Shown here piece by piece: positions 1 through 8,537 of a DNA stretch of 64,000 nucleotides. This DNA is from Gammaproteobacteria bacterium. Its GTDB lineage: Bacteria; Pseudomonadota; Gammaproteobacteria; Pseudomonadales; Pseudohongiellaceae. Every line of letters begins with the position of its first letter. Positions within the stretch are counted from its first letter, which is position 1. A program made the translations under genes and the position numbers. Location: contig JAFMKB010000004.1 in the NCBI GenBank assembly GCA_017853205.1, positions 1-64,000 on the forward strand, given 5' to 3'. Below the pieces are notes generated by a model. It was not told the origin of the DNA and searched no databases. It was given only the letters and a program-made list of their open reading frames with translations.

Positions 1-2037
1 GGTGCCCGTATGCTGTACGTTACTTAACACTTTTTCTTCGCGTATCGGACTAAGAGCGTGATCTTCTCTACCGGGAGGAAGGAAGAGTCTGAATTTCGTT
101 CCGATTCCCAGCGTGCTTTCTACGACAATGTTGCCACCCGACTGGTTTAGAAAACCATAAGCGGTACTAAGCCCTAGTCCCGTGCCGCGGCCTTTGCTTT
201 TCGTCGTAAAAAAAGGCTCGAATATCTTTTCCATTACCTCGGTAGGCATCCCAGAGCCATTATCGCTAATGCTCAGTTCAATGTAGGGCTTGCCACCCTT
301 GATAACAGGTCTGCGACCATCGGCGAGCCTGAGAATGGGCTCTAGCGTTAAACTCGCTGAAATCGTTAGCACACCCCCATTCGGCATCGCATCTTTCGCG
401 TTAACGCATAAATTCAAAATAGCGTTTTCTAGCTGCATTTTATCGGTCGCGGCGATACAGGATTCAGGACAGGGCTCGCAGATCAAGAGGATATTTTCAC
501 CGAGCATGCGACTATAGAATTCTTTCATCTCTGTCATCAGCAAATTAATATCGACATTGCGCGTTTGCAGCGACTGCTCCCGAGAAAAGCTTAAAAGCCT
601 ATTGTTTAGATCAGCACCGTTCTGCACCGCTGTCATTATTTTTCGAACTAACGTGACCGACTTTTTATCGGCGCTACTATGTCGTTCGAGAAATTGTAGG
701 TTACCGAGTATCACGGTAAGTAAGTTGTTAAAATCGTGCGCAACACCACCGGTTAACCTACCAATACCTTCCATTTTTTGAGATTGAAGTAGCATAGATT
801 CCATTTCTTTTTGTTTGGAAATATCAATGAAACTGACCACGGCACCGATGACTTTGCCATGGCTTACAATGGGTTCGGCAGAGTACCTCACAGGTAGAAA
901 CTTATTGCTTTTGGTGCGAAAGCTACTCTCAATCAGTTCGACGGCCTTACCGTCGACGTAAGTTTGACGCAGTGCGGTATTCTGATCCTCGCTGACGGGA
1001 CCGGTTCTTAGTAGTGGATTGACCAAATGTATTGCAGCGACTCCAATTACCTCGGCCTCGGAGTACTCGAGCATGGCGAGTGCAGATTTATTAATAAACG
1101 TCACCGCACCGACATCGCTGATGCCAAAAATGCCTTCTTGCAACGCGTTCAGTAGAAGGTGACGATCCTCCGCCGCAGAGCGAAGTTTTGCATCGGCCCG
1201 AGCGTTCTGTACCTTGAGGGCTGCCTCTTTACTTCGTTGGACAGCGAGTTCTTCTTCTTTCTCAGCGAAAATGAGTTTCTTAGCGGTAAGTTCATCGCGC
1301 ATGAGCCTATTGTCCAAAACCGCATTGATAAAAGCGCTTGCGCTTTGCTGCAGCCCTATTGGAATGATGAATATCAGAAAGAGTAAATAGCTCGTAATGA
1401 GTTCTATTGGATTGTGCTCCATATGAAAATACACGCTCGTAACAAAGGCGAGCGATGCAGCGAGTACAAAAGCGCCAAAAACCATTCCCATAATAGAGAG
1501 CGTTGCAGCCGCGCCCGCCAGCATGCCCGCAAGCCAGAGCGCCGAGAGAGCAGAGGTGGTTGGTGTGACGTCGGCTGCAACGATTAGGGGTGTCAGACCC
1601 CAGCAAAAACCTGAGGCAAATGAGCCGAAAATCAGAAATTGATAGCGAGATTCGTAATTAATAGTCTCTGCCGAAGAAGCCAAATACTGCGATCGAATAT
1701 AATAGCGAAGGCTTGTAATCGAAAGCAAAGCAATCAACCAGAGATAAAGCGGCGGATTGTAATTGGGGTTCATGAAAAACGTCACAGAAAAAACGAAGAT
1801 TGAGGCCACTAAATCACCCAAGAGAACAATGGATTGACCTCGAAGCAAACGATCTACACGCTCATTGAAGAGCGCATTGCTGCGACCAACCGACACGAAG
1901 GGCTCAGGGTTCGGCGATGTGCCGTAAGCTGCGTGGGTAAGATGGTCACCTAGCAGGTATTGGCCGTCATCGATCTTCCGCTGGGCTCGTGCTTTACTGC
2001 TCTGTGTACTCGTGGGTTCTCTCGAATCATCACTCAT
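1..2037 (-). CDS. PAS-domain sensor histidine kinase, C-terminus beyond window edge
   Basis: The minus strand is open from ATG at 2037 to base 1 (679 codons, no stop), so the gene is partial; the ORF track omits it. A hydrophilic N-terminus is followed by several membrane segments (about residues 65-250), a short coiled linker, a PAS domain (about 290-410), and a HisKA/HATPase core. The phospho-acceptor His434 sits in 'GGVAHDFNNLL'. N, G1 and G2 boxes are visible as 'NLCVNAKDAM', 'DNGSGMP' and 'GTGLGLSTAYG'. The last visible residues run past the ATPase domain, so a receiver domain (hybrid kinase) may follow outside the window; this is inference. The H-box is of the type common in PAS hybrid kinases. 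The signal sensed is unknown. The start has only a weak Shine-Dalgarno. It is divergent from the methylsuccinyl-CoA dehydrogenase-like gene. Confidence 0.85.
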   Translation of the reverse strand, partial: MSDDSREPTSTQSSKARAQRKIDDGQYLLGDHLTHAAYGTSPNPEPFVSVGRSNALFNERVDRLLRGQSIVLLGDLVASIFVFSVTFFMNPNYNPPLYLWLIALLSITSLRYYIRSQYLASSAETINYESRYQFLIFGSFASGFCWGLTPLIVAADVTPTTSALSALWLAGMLAGAAATLSIMGMVFGAFVLAASLAFVTSVYFHMEHNPIELITSYLLFLIFIIPIGLQQSASAFINAVLDNRLMRDELTAKKLIFAEKEEELAVQRSKEAALKVQNARADAKLRSAAEDRHLLLNALQEGIFGISDVGAVTFINKSALAMLEYSEAEVIGVAAIHLVNPLLRTGPVSEDQNTALRQTYVDGKAVELIESSFRTKSNKFLPVRYSAEPIVSHGKVIGAVVSFIDISKQKEMESMLLQSQKMEGIGRLTGGVAHDFNNLLTVILGNLQFLERHSSADKKSVTLVRKIMTAVQNGADLNNRLLSFSREQSLQTRNVDINLLMTEMKEFYSRMLGENILLICEPCPESCIAATDKMQLENAILNLCVNAKDAMPNGGVLTISASLTLEPILRLADGRRPVIKGGKPYIELSISDNGSGMPTEVMEKIFEPFFTTKSKGRGTGLGLSTAYGFLNQSGGNIVVESTLGIGTKFRLFLPPGREDHALSPIREEKVLSNVQHTGT

Positions 2038-2251
2038 TAGTCACCGGGTGGAATTCTTTGAATCTAAAGACTACTTAGGTGACCGGTTCGGAAGGGATTC
2101 ATTACTAAAATTGAATGATATTTCTCCGAGCAATGTGTATTCATAGGAATTGTGAGAGTTATACCTAACTAATCCTGTGATAAAGTCGATGCGCGAAAGC
2201 GGTCGAAGTTGGCAATGCCCGCTACGACCGCTTCTTCAGTTTTAAACAAAA

Positions 2252-3946
2252 ATGGCAGGGGCCAATAACATTATGGATAGATCCAACCAGTCCGAGGTGC
2301 TTTGGTCTGCCCAGTCACTTATGCGGTCGCTAACGAGTATGATTGATGTGGCGTTCTCAGAGGTTCGGCATCGATGTGTCGATCGAGAAAGCGGGCGCCT
2401 CAACGCTGCGTTGCTCGATGAGAATCAGCAAGTGAGTTACGAGCTAGCCTTTGTGGTGGCCGAACTCGCAGCAACTAGTGCGCTGGTATCAAAAGCAGAA
2501 TTCGGCGGCGAACTGGAGACTCTTGTTGCTTTGGCGCAGTGCTCATGCGCACTCAATGCTGCGCAGTCGAGACTACTGCCAATCGCCGACGAATGTGGAC
2601 TCGATAGGGATGAGCTATGCGGTTTCTTTAATCAGCAGTCGCTCGTAGCGCTTCAAACTAAATTTGGATCGAGCAAAGCGCTCGCTCGGTTAGGTGAGAG
2701 ACTCTGCGCTACGGAAATACAGAGGCTGCCTTCTGTACTTGATACCGACAAAGAGATGATGCGCGGAACGTTCGAACGTTTCGCCAACGAAATAGTCGCT
2801 CCAAGAGCGGAGGCCATCCATCGTCAGGACTTAGATATTCCCGATGAAATATTAATCCCCGCTGCTGAACTCGGTTGCTTTGGGACCTGTATTCCAGAGC
2901 GATTTGGCGGGCTGCAACCGGATGATAAGCCCGATAGTCTGAGCATGATTGTCGTAACCGAAGAATTGTCGCGGGGTTCTCTTGGCGCGGCGGGAAGTCT
3001 TATTACGCGTCCAGAAATAGCGGCGCGCGCGCTTCTTTCAGGGGGAACGGATGAGCAACAGCAAAAATGGTTGCCTAAACTTGCCGCAGGAGAAACGCTG
3101 TGCGCTATTTCGATCACAGAGCCCAATACAGGATCCGATGTCGCCTCTGTGGCACTGCGAGCTACCCGCACCGAAACTGGCTGGAAGCTCAATGGAGCAA
3201 AAACCTGGTGTACTTTCGCAGGACGATCTGAGCTTTTAGTCGTATTGGCGCGCACTGAGGGTGACAGGGATCTTGGCTATCGCGGTTTGAGCCTCTTTCT
3301 CGTCGAGAAACCAGCATGTGCGGGGCACGAGTTCACTGTCGAGCAAGACGGCGGTGGCAGGCTGAGTGGACGCGCTATCGCGACTTTAGGCTATCGTGGT
3401 ATGCATTCTTTCGAGTTAGCATTCGATGAATTCATTGTGCCCGAATCAGCTTTGCTAGGAGGCGAGGCGGGGCTCGGTCGGGGTTTTTACTACACGATGG
3501 CAGGGTTCGCCGGCGGGCGCATCCAGACGGCCGCGCGCGCTACCGGACTCATGCAAGCCGCGCTCGAAAAGGCGATGAGCTATGCGCGTGAACGCAGCAC
3601 GTTCGGGACACCGCTTGCTAGCTACCAATTAATTCAAATTAAAATTGCAAAGATGTTTGCGACAGTTTCAGCGTCGCGACAATTTTCCTATGATGTTGCC
3701 GCATTAATGGACGAGGGTGCGGGTCAAATGGAGGCGAGTTTGGTAAAATTGTTCAGTTGCCGCGCCGCCGAAATCGTGACCCGCGAAGCAATGCAGATAC
3801 ATGGCGGTATGGGTTATGCCGAGGAAATGGCAGTCAGCCGTTTTTTTGTTGATGCAAGAGTGCTCTCAATTTTCGAGGGGGCCGAAGAAGTGCTCGCGCT
3901 CAAAGTTATCGCGCGCGAATTAATTGAGAACGCGAAAGTAATTTGA
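2252..3946 (+). CDS. mcd: Acyl-CoA dehydrogenase with N-terminal extension, likely (2S)-methylsuccinyl-CoA dehydrogenase
   Basis: 564 residues, about 170-180 longer than ordinary acyl-CoA dehydrogenases. The extra length is a helical N-terminal domain (about 1-170) before the canonical fold. Family signatures include 'SITEPNTGSDVAS' and 'AMQIHGGMGYAEE'. The C-terminal 'IFEGAEEVLALKVIARELI' contains a glutamate at the usual catalytic base position. An N-terminal extension with this C-terminal motif is, from family knowledge, typical of Mcd of the ethylmalonyl-CoA pathway, which oxidises (2S)-methylsuccinyl-CoA to mesaconyl-C1-CoA using FAD. The next gene resembles mesaconyl-CoA C1-C4 transferase, which would use exactly that product and supports the call. 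The alternative is another branched acyl-CoA dehydrogenase. A second ATG lies seven codons in; neither start has a strong ribosome site. Confidence 0.72.
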   Translation: MAGANNIMDRSNQSEVLWSAQSLMRSLTSMIDVAFSEVRHRCVDRESGRLNAALLDENQQVSYELAFVVAELAATSALVSKAEFGGELETLVALAQCSCALNAAQSRLLPIADECGLDRDELCGFFNQQSLVALQTKFGSSKALARLGERLCATEIQRLPSVLDTDKEMMRGTFERFANEIVAPRAEAIHRQDLDIPDEILIPAAELGCFGTCIPERFGGLQPDDKPDSLSMIVVTEELSRGSLGAAGSLITRPEIAARALLSGGTDEQQQKWLPKLAAGETLCAISITEPNTGSDVASVALRATRTETGWKLNGAKTWCTFAGRSELLVVLARTEGDRDLGYRGLSLFLVEKPACAGHEFTVEQDGGGRLSGRAIATLGYRGMHSFELAFDEFIVPESALLGGEAGLGRGFYYTMAGFAGGRIQTAARATGLMQAALEKAMSYARERSTFGTPLASYQLIQIKIAKMFATVSASRQFSYDVAALMDEGAGQMEASLVKLFSCRAAEIVTREAMQIHGGMGYAEEMAVSRFFVDARVLSIFEGAEEVLALKVIARELIENAKVI

Positions 3947-4000
3947 CAGCAACGTCGCGAGCCTTGCAGCAAAAATGCCATCAATTCGGGATCCCCACTA

Positions 4001-5215
4001 ATGCAAAATTTACTGAAAGGACTTCGCATCGTAGAAGGAAGTGCTTTTATTGCAGCGCCCTCTGGAGGAATGACGTTAGGCCAATTGGGCGCGGATGTCA
4101 TTCGCTTTGATCAGATCGGCGGCGGCATCGACTACCGTCGCTGGCCGATAACAGAGCAGGGCAAGAGTCTTTATTGGCATAGTCTCAACAAAGGTAAGCG
4201 TTCGATAGCAGTAGATTTTCGCAAACCCGAGGGCCGTGAGCTGCTCTCGCGACTGATATGCGCACCAGGCGCCGATGGGGGGCTTTTTCTCACGAATTTC
4301 CCCGCGCGCGGTTGGCTTTCCTATGATGCGTTAAAGCGAAGGCGCGAAGATCTCATCTACCTGAATCTAACCGGCGATCGCCACGGCGGCAGTGCGCTGG
4401 ATTACACCGTGAATGCGCGCGTCGGAGTCCCATTTCTTAACGGCGACGGCGTCACTCCTCTAAATAGTGCACTGCCAGCCTGGGACGTGATCGCAGGGCA
4501 GCAGATCGCGCTCGGGCTTCTGGCTGCGGAGCGTCATCGTAGCCGAACCGGGGAAGGGCAAATGATCACTCTTGCGCTTGCCGATGTCGCGCTTGCGACC
4601 ATGGGTCACCTTGGCTACCTCGCGGAGGCTCAGATGAATGAAAACCAGAGACCGGCTATGGGTAATCACATATATGGAACCTTCGGTCACGATTTCGTGT
4701 GTGCCGACGGAGAACGAGTGATGATTGTCGGTGTAAGCCCAAATCAATGGCAGGCAATCGTGAAGGTTACTGATTGCGCTAACAGTGTCGCCGAACTTGC
4801 CTTCGAACTTGGCCTTAACTTCGATAAAGAAGGCGACCGATTTGCTGCAAGAGAAAAATTGCGATCTCTTTTTGAACCCTGGTTCGCTGCACGCAGTAGT
4901 AAACAGGTGCACGTCGCTCTCGAAGCCGCGGGCGTCTGCTGGGGTCCCTATCAAACTGTTAAACAGTTAGTGAAAAACGACGCCGAATGTTCAACCGATA
5001 ATCCCCTTTTCTCATCGATCAATCAGCCCGATATTGGGTGCTTACTCACGCCCTCCCAGCCGCTAAACTTTACGGGGCTCGAGAGTACCGAGCCGAAGCC
5101 CGCGCCGCGCTTGGGTCAACATACCGACGAAATACTTAGCGAACTACTGGAGATGAGTTCGGGGGAGATCGCTGCTTTGCATGATGCGAAAATCGTGGCT
5201 GCGGCGAGTAGCTAA
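4001..5215 (+). CDS. mct: CaiB/BaiF (class III) CoA-transferase, likely mesaconyl-C1-CoA:C4-CoA transferase
   Basis: 404 residues, the length of class III CoA-transferases. The N-terminal 'LRIVEGSAFIAAPSGGMTL' and 'DVIRFDQIGGGIDYRRWP', with the C-terminal 'APRLGQHTDEIL', closely recall the Chloroflexus mesaconyl-CoA C1-C4 transferase of the 3-hydroxypropionate bicycle (recalled sequence, not aligned). The presumed catalytic aspartate is Asp162 in 'LPAWDVIAG', matching the position in class III transferases and alpha-methylacyl-CoA racemase. Mct moves CoA intramolecularly from the C1 to the C4 carboxyl of mesaconate, ready for hydration to citramalyl-CoA. It starts 54 bases after the Mcd-like gene, same strand, probably one operon. 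No citramalyl-CoA lyase or mesaconyl-C4-CoA hydratase was recognised in this window. Confidence 0.75.
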   Translation: MQNLLKGLRIVEGSAFIAAPSGGMTLGQLGADVIRFDQIGGGIDYRRWPITEQGKSLYWHSLNKGKRSIAVDFRKPEGRELLSRLICAPGADGGLFLTNFPARGWLSYDALKRRREDLIYLNLTGDRHGGSALDYTVNARVGVPFLNGDGVTPLNSALPAWDVIAGQQIALGLLAAERHRSRTGEGQMITLALADVALATMGHLGYLAEAQMNENQRPAMGNHIYGTFGHDFVCADGERVMIVGVSPNQWQAIVKVTDCANSVAELAFELGLNFDKEGDRFAAREKLRSLFEPWFAARSSKQVHVALEAAGVCWGPYQTVKQLVKNDAECSTDNPLFSSINQPDIGCLLTPSQPLNFTGLESTEPKPAPRLGQHTDEILSELLEMSSGEIAALHDAKIVAAASS

Positions 5216-5239
5216 AGACAACATTAAAGAGTGAGAGAG

Positions 5240-6922
5240 ATGTCGACAAACGAAGTAAACGAGCAGGTATTAGCGGCAGGCAATGAAAGCGGCGAGGTTT
5301 TCGCTTTGCTTACCGAGGCGGCTAAGCACTGGCCGGAACGAGCAGCTGTTACTTATCAAGGTTCCACCCAGACATGGCGTGAAACGTTGCTGCGCTGCCG
5401 GGCACAGGCCAGCGTGTTTGCACAGTCAGGTGTCGAGCGCGGTGATAGGATCGCTTATCTCGGTTTCAACTCGAATGTGTGTTTTGAAGGCTATTTCGCC
5501 CCCTCAGCAATTGGCGCAATATTTGTTCCGCTCAATTTCCGCCTGGCCATCGGCGAGTTGATTGAATGTCTTGATGATTGCACGCCACGAATTTTGCTCT
5601 GCGAGCCAGCGTTCTATAGCCAAGCCGTGACATTGTTAAACGCCTGTGCGAGCGTCGAACATATTTTTGTTACTGGCGATCCAGCTGAGTTCGATGCAAC
5701 GAGTGCTAACGGGGTCGAGATCGACGGAGCTGTCCAACCCTTACCAAGTGGAATGCGTTCGCTCGAGAGATGCATTGCTGAGACAGTAGCAGCGAACGCG
5801 TTTGTTGACCTACGGCCGAGCTCGTTTGACGAAACGCTAATCCTTTTCTACACCGGTGGTACAACCGGACGCTCGAAAGGAGTTATGCTCAGCAACAAGA
5901 ATTTCCTGTGTAATACCACGGGCTCTGTGCCGCTTTATAAAATGCAGGATGGCTGGTGTTTCCTCATCGTAGGCCCACTTTTTCATATTGCAGCAGGCGC
6001 ACGCATTTTTAGCTGCGCGGTGCTTGGTGGTCATGCGGTAGTTTTGCCGAAATTCGATGTTCCTGACGTATTAGCAAGCATTGCAAGCTATCGAATCAAC
6101 TCGGCTACGCTTGTTCCGACCATGTTTCAAATGCTTATCGACCACCCGCTTTTTCCGAGCGCTGATCTTTCTTCAATGCAGATGGTAGCCTCTGGTGCTG
6201 CACCAATGCCAATGGCATTGCAGCATCGCGTTATCGAGGCGTTTTCTGGCATCAATCTCTATCAAACCTACGGGATGACCGAGGCGGCGCCCATCGTCAC
6301 AAGTCTCGACTCCCAGTATCACGTTGTCAGCGGTCCTGGTTCTGAGAAATTAGGCTCGGTTGGCAGGCCAGCGCCGCATGTGCAGCTGCGCATTATCGAC
6401 GAAGAGGGCGCTGACCTTCCCATAGGGCAAACCGGCGAAGTGCTTGCGCGCGGCGACAATATTATGACTGGCTATTGGAATTTGCCCGAGCAAACTGCAG
6501 TTGCCTTAAAAGACGGCTGGTATCACACAGGTGATGCCGGCTATCTCGACGCCGAAGGGTTTTTGTTTCTCGAGGGTCGCGTCAAAGACATGATTGTTAG
6601 CGGCGGTGAAAATATCTACCCGATAGAGATAGAGAATGTGCTATCGAGTCATCCCGCGGTTCATCAGTGCGCAGTTATCGGCATTCCTCACGAAACTTGG
6701 GGAGAGGCGGTGCATGCGGTTATTCTCCTCGAAGACTCGGAAAGTAAACCGCCGACAGAGCGTGAATTGATCACCTATTGCCGTGAAAGAATTGCTTCTT
6801 ACAAGTGTCCGGTGAGTGTTAGTTTTAGGAGTGAGCCGATGCCACTCTCGCCTATAAACAAAATTCTAAAGACCGAGCTTCGCAAGCCCTTTTGGGAAGG
6901 GCGATCGAGCGCGCTTGTCTGA
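5240..6922 (+). CDS. AMP-forming acyl-CoA synthetase (ANL superfamily ligase)
   Basis: About 560 residues. It has the AMP-binding loop 'YTGGTTGRSKG' (about 204-214), the 'YQTYGMTEA' adenine-binding motif, 'DGWYHTGDAGYLDAEGFLFL', the hinge 'GRVKDMIVSGGENIYP', and the C-terminal 'SPINKILKTELRKPF' containing the catalytic lysine. It activates a carboxylate to acyl-AMP and then acyl-CoA; the substrate cannot be read from sequence. The track starts at GTG 5231; ATG 5240 sits directly after 'GAGTGAGAGAG' and is preferred. It lies 24 bases after the CoA-transferase gene and is presumably co-transcribed. By context it could activate methylsuccinate, mesaconate or a related acid, but this is inference; medium-chain or aromatic acids are equally possible for the family. 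Confidence 0.88.
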   Translation: MSTNEVNEQVLAAGNESGEVFALLTEAAKHWPERAAVTYQGSTQTWRETLLRCRAQASVFAQSGVERGDRIAYLGFNSNVCFEGYFAPSAIGAIFVPLNFRLAIGELIECLDDCTPRILLCEPAFYSQAVTLLNACASVEHIFVTGDPAEFDATSANGVEIDGAVQPLPSGMRSLERCIAETVAANAFVDLRPSSFDETLILFYTGGTTGRSKGVMLSNKNFLCNTTGSVPLYKMQDGWCFLIVGPLFHIAAGARIFSCAVLGGHAVVLPKFDVPDVLASIASYRINSATLVPTMFQMLIDHPLFPSADLSSMQMVASGAAPMPMALQHRVIEAFSGINLYQTYGMTEAAPIVTSLDSQYHVVSGPGSEKLGSVGRPAPHVQLRIIDEEGADLPIGQTGEVLARGDNIMTGYWNLPEQTAVALKDGWYHTGDAGYLDAEGFLFLEGRVKDMIVSGGENIYPIEIENVLSSHPAVHQCAVIGIPHETWGEAVHAVILLEDSESKPPTERELITYCRERIASYKCPVSVSFRSEPMPLSPINKILKTELRKPFWEGRSSALV

Positions 6923-6923
6923 C

Positions 6924-7601
6924 CTAGGTCGTCCATCCCCCCGCAAGCGGGATCAGCTGTCCGACCATGTGGGTGCAGTGTTCACTCGCGAGATAGGCGG
7001 CGAGTTCCGCGGTTTCGGAAGGCGCGCCGACTTTATTGGTCGGGACATTGCGTTTCACGTGCTCAATGAATTTAGCCTGATCGAGAACATCGTCGGGATA
7101 ATAAGTGTCATTGTTAACATAGTTTTGTGCAATCGCATTGACTTGTATGCCGCTTCGGGCCAGTTCGAGTCCAACCGCTTTAATAAAGCCATTCTGCGCG
7201 CCGCGCGCCGCGCAGTACGCCGCGTTATTCGCGATGCCTTTTAAGGGCGCTGCGCTCGTGACCGCGATTATTTTACCGCTCTGGCGTTCGAGCATCTGTG
7301 GAGTTACTGCACGAACAAGATACATTAGCGGGTCTACTAAGCGTACGAATAATCGCTGCCAGTTGGCGTCATCTATCGCATGTACCGGACCGGTCATCGG
7401 CGGTTCAGCAAGATTCGCTACTAAGATATCGATGCGTCCGGCTTCTGCGATTACACGATCAACCTCGGCATTACTCGTGAGCGGAGAGTCGTCTTCGATA
7501 ACGTCGATAGACAGTTGTCTGAACTTCGTTGCGATAGCGCGTCCCATATAGCGGTCTGCGCAGGTGATTAATGCCCGACGTGCGGGCGTAGTGGATGTCA
7601 T
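6924..7601 (-). CDS. Halohydrin dehalogenase-like SDR protein (Ser-Tyr-Arg triad)
   Basis: 225 residues with the Rossmann fold of short-chain dehydrogenases, but with two features that separate halohydrin dehalogenases from true SDRs. The nucleotide-binding glycine motif is replaced by T13-x4-Y18-x-G20 ('TCADRYMG'), which in known halohydrin dehalogenases forms the halide pocket. The triad is Ser116-x12-Tyr129-x3-Arg133 rather than Ser-Tyr-Lys. The C-terminal half ('IAQNYVNNDTYYP', 'YLASEHCTHMVGQ', 'LAGGW') follows the recalled HheC pattern. Such enzymes convert vicinal halohydrins reversibly to epoxides without NAD(P). It is the second gene after the selenoprotein, 62 bases downstream, same strand. 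It converges with the acyl-CoA ligase with a one-base gap. Start ATG 7601 follows 'GAAGGGTTAGAGAAG'. Confidence 0.78.
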   Translation of the reverse strand: MTSTTPARRALITCADRYMGRAIATKFRQLSIDVIEDDSPLTSNAEVDRVIAEAGRIDILVANLAEPPMTGPVHAIDDANWQRLFVRLVDPLMYLVRAVTPQMLERQSGKIIAVTSAAPLKGIANNAAYCAARGAQNGFIKAVGLELARSGIQVNAIAQNYVNNDTYYPDDVLDQAKFIEHVKRNVPTNKVGAPSETAELAAYLASEHCTHMVGQLIPLAGGWTT

Positions 7602-7663
7602 CTTCTCTAACCCTTCTAATTCTTCGCTGTTTTCAATAGCAATCCTTTTGGCTCGAGTGGCCG

Positions 7664-8284
7664 CTAGCTCACCCTGTTCTTTTCAGCAAGCAAGTGCTTT
7701 ACAAATTTTTCAAGCGTCTCATAGGGCTGGCAGCCCACTACAGCGAGGTCGTTGGCATAAAATGTAGGTACGCCAGTCACGCCAACCTCGCGCGATCGCG
7801 CCCAATCATCATCGACCTTGGTAGAGAAACTGCGCTCAGTCAGAACGGTACGCGCTGCGCCGCTGTCGAGTCCAACTGATTCGGCGATGGCAATGAGCGC
7901 ATCAATATCGCTGATGTTAATGGCGTTGACAAAGTAGGCACGATAAAGCGCCTCGTGAATGGCGTCACCACCGGTCTGCGTGTCAGCCCAGGCACCGAGT
8001 TCCTGTGCGAGCCGGCTATTATAAGTATGCGTGCGCTCGCCGTAGTCAAGACCAGCTTCCGCCATAAGGCTCTTGAGCCTCTGGCGGATAGGCTCGATGT
8101 CTCGTCCCGCGAACATTTCGGCTAATGAACGTCCTTCGGCAGGGGTGTCTGGATGCAGCGGGAAGTGAACCCACTGAATTTTGACGGGGTAATTCGTCTT
8201 CAGTTTTTCAATACTCACGGTACTGAGGTAACACCAGGGTCAAACGTAATCGGTGAAGACGTCTAGTTGAATAATGTTGGACAT
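7664..8284 (-). CDS. FrnE/DsbA-like thiol oxidoreductase, predicted selenoprotein (in-frame TGA at U15-P-W-C18)
   Basis: The track lists only the 184-residue part from GTG 8218, which has no ribosome site. Reading upstream in the same frame gives 22 more codons from ATG 8284, preceded by 'CGGAGCGCTAC'. The only interruption is a TGA at 8240-8242, within 'FTDYV[TGA]PWCYLS'. In the FrnE/DsbA family this site is the first Cys of the CPWC redox motif, so the natural reading is Sec15-Pro-Trp-Cys18. The rest is a complete family member: 'FPLHPDTPAEG', helical insert, and 'GVTGVPTFYAND' with the cis-Pro. A SECIS-like hairpin follows the TGA (separate entry). It is probably cytosolic, as no signal peptide is seen. 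Total 206 residues. The selenium insertion genes (selA, selB, selC) are not in this window. The alternative is a nonsense mutation or sequence error. Confidence 0.82.
8212..8230 (-). promoter_or_regulatory. Candidate bacterial SECIS hairpin downstream of the TGA
   Basis: In the mRNA the TGA is followed by 'CCCUGGUGUUACCUCAGUAC'. 'UACCUCA' pairs with 'UGAGUA' (six base pairs with one bulged C), closing the six-base loop 'GUACCG'. The loop starts with G, 16 nucleotides after the UGA. From established knowledge, bacterial SECIS elements lie just after UGA, with the apical loop roughly 16-37 nucleotides away and a G among the first loop bases. The bulged base here is C rather than the usual U. 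Folded by eye only. Confidence 0.5.
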
Positions 8285-8372
8285 GTAGCGCTCCGACTGA
8301 GTGTTAGGCGTTGTTATCAAACCAACATTGACTGTATCAAACTCTTATCTGCGTTGCCTTTATTAGTTCTGC

Positions 8373-8386
8373 TTGATGTAGATCAA
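8373..8386. promoter_or_regulatory. Perfect FNR/Anr-type box TTGATGTAGATCAA
   Basis: The 14-mer matches the FNR consensus TTGAT-N4-ATCAA exactly. It lies in the 253-base divergent region between the selenoprotein/halohydrin dehalogenase operon (start 8284) and the TPR gene (start 8538). For the minus operon, a -10-like 'GATAAG' at 8349-8344 would put the box near -41.5, the class II activation position. For the plus gene a -10 is less clear. Oxygen-responsive control of the selenoprotein operon is inferred. A CRP-family paralogue could also use this site. Confidence 0.6.
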
Positions 8387-8537
8387 ATAGGCGATAACTG
8401 AATTAATTTGGTGGCGATTATTACGCTTTTTTGCAAGTTGCAGTGTGTTTGCACCATTTGCCTCTTGTGCCAATTGCGCTAGACTCAACGGGTTGACGGG
8501 ACTACTGAGACCAGAAAATAACAACGGAGAAACGACC

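Noticed and set aside
1307-1606. 99-residue minus-strand ORF
   Set aside because: Shadow in another frame of the histidine kinase, which is open across the whole region.
7664-8218. DsbA-like gene as listed in the track, starting at GTG 8218
   Set aside because: No ribosome site, and it lacks the first beta-strand and the redox motif that are found in frame just upstream of the TGA.
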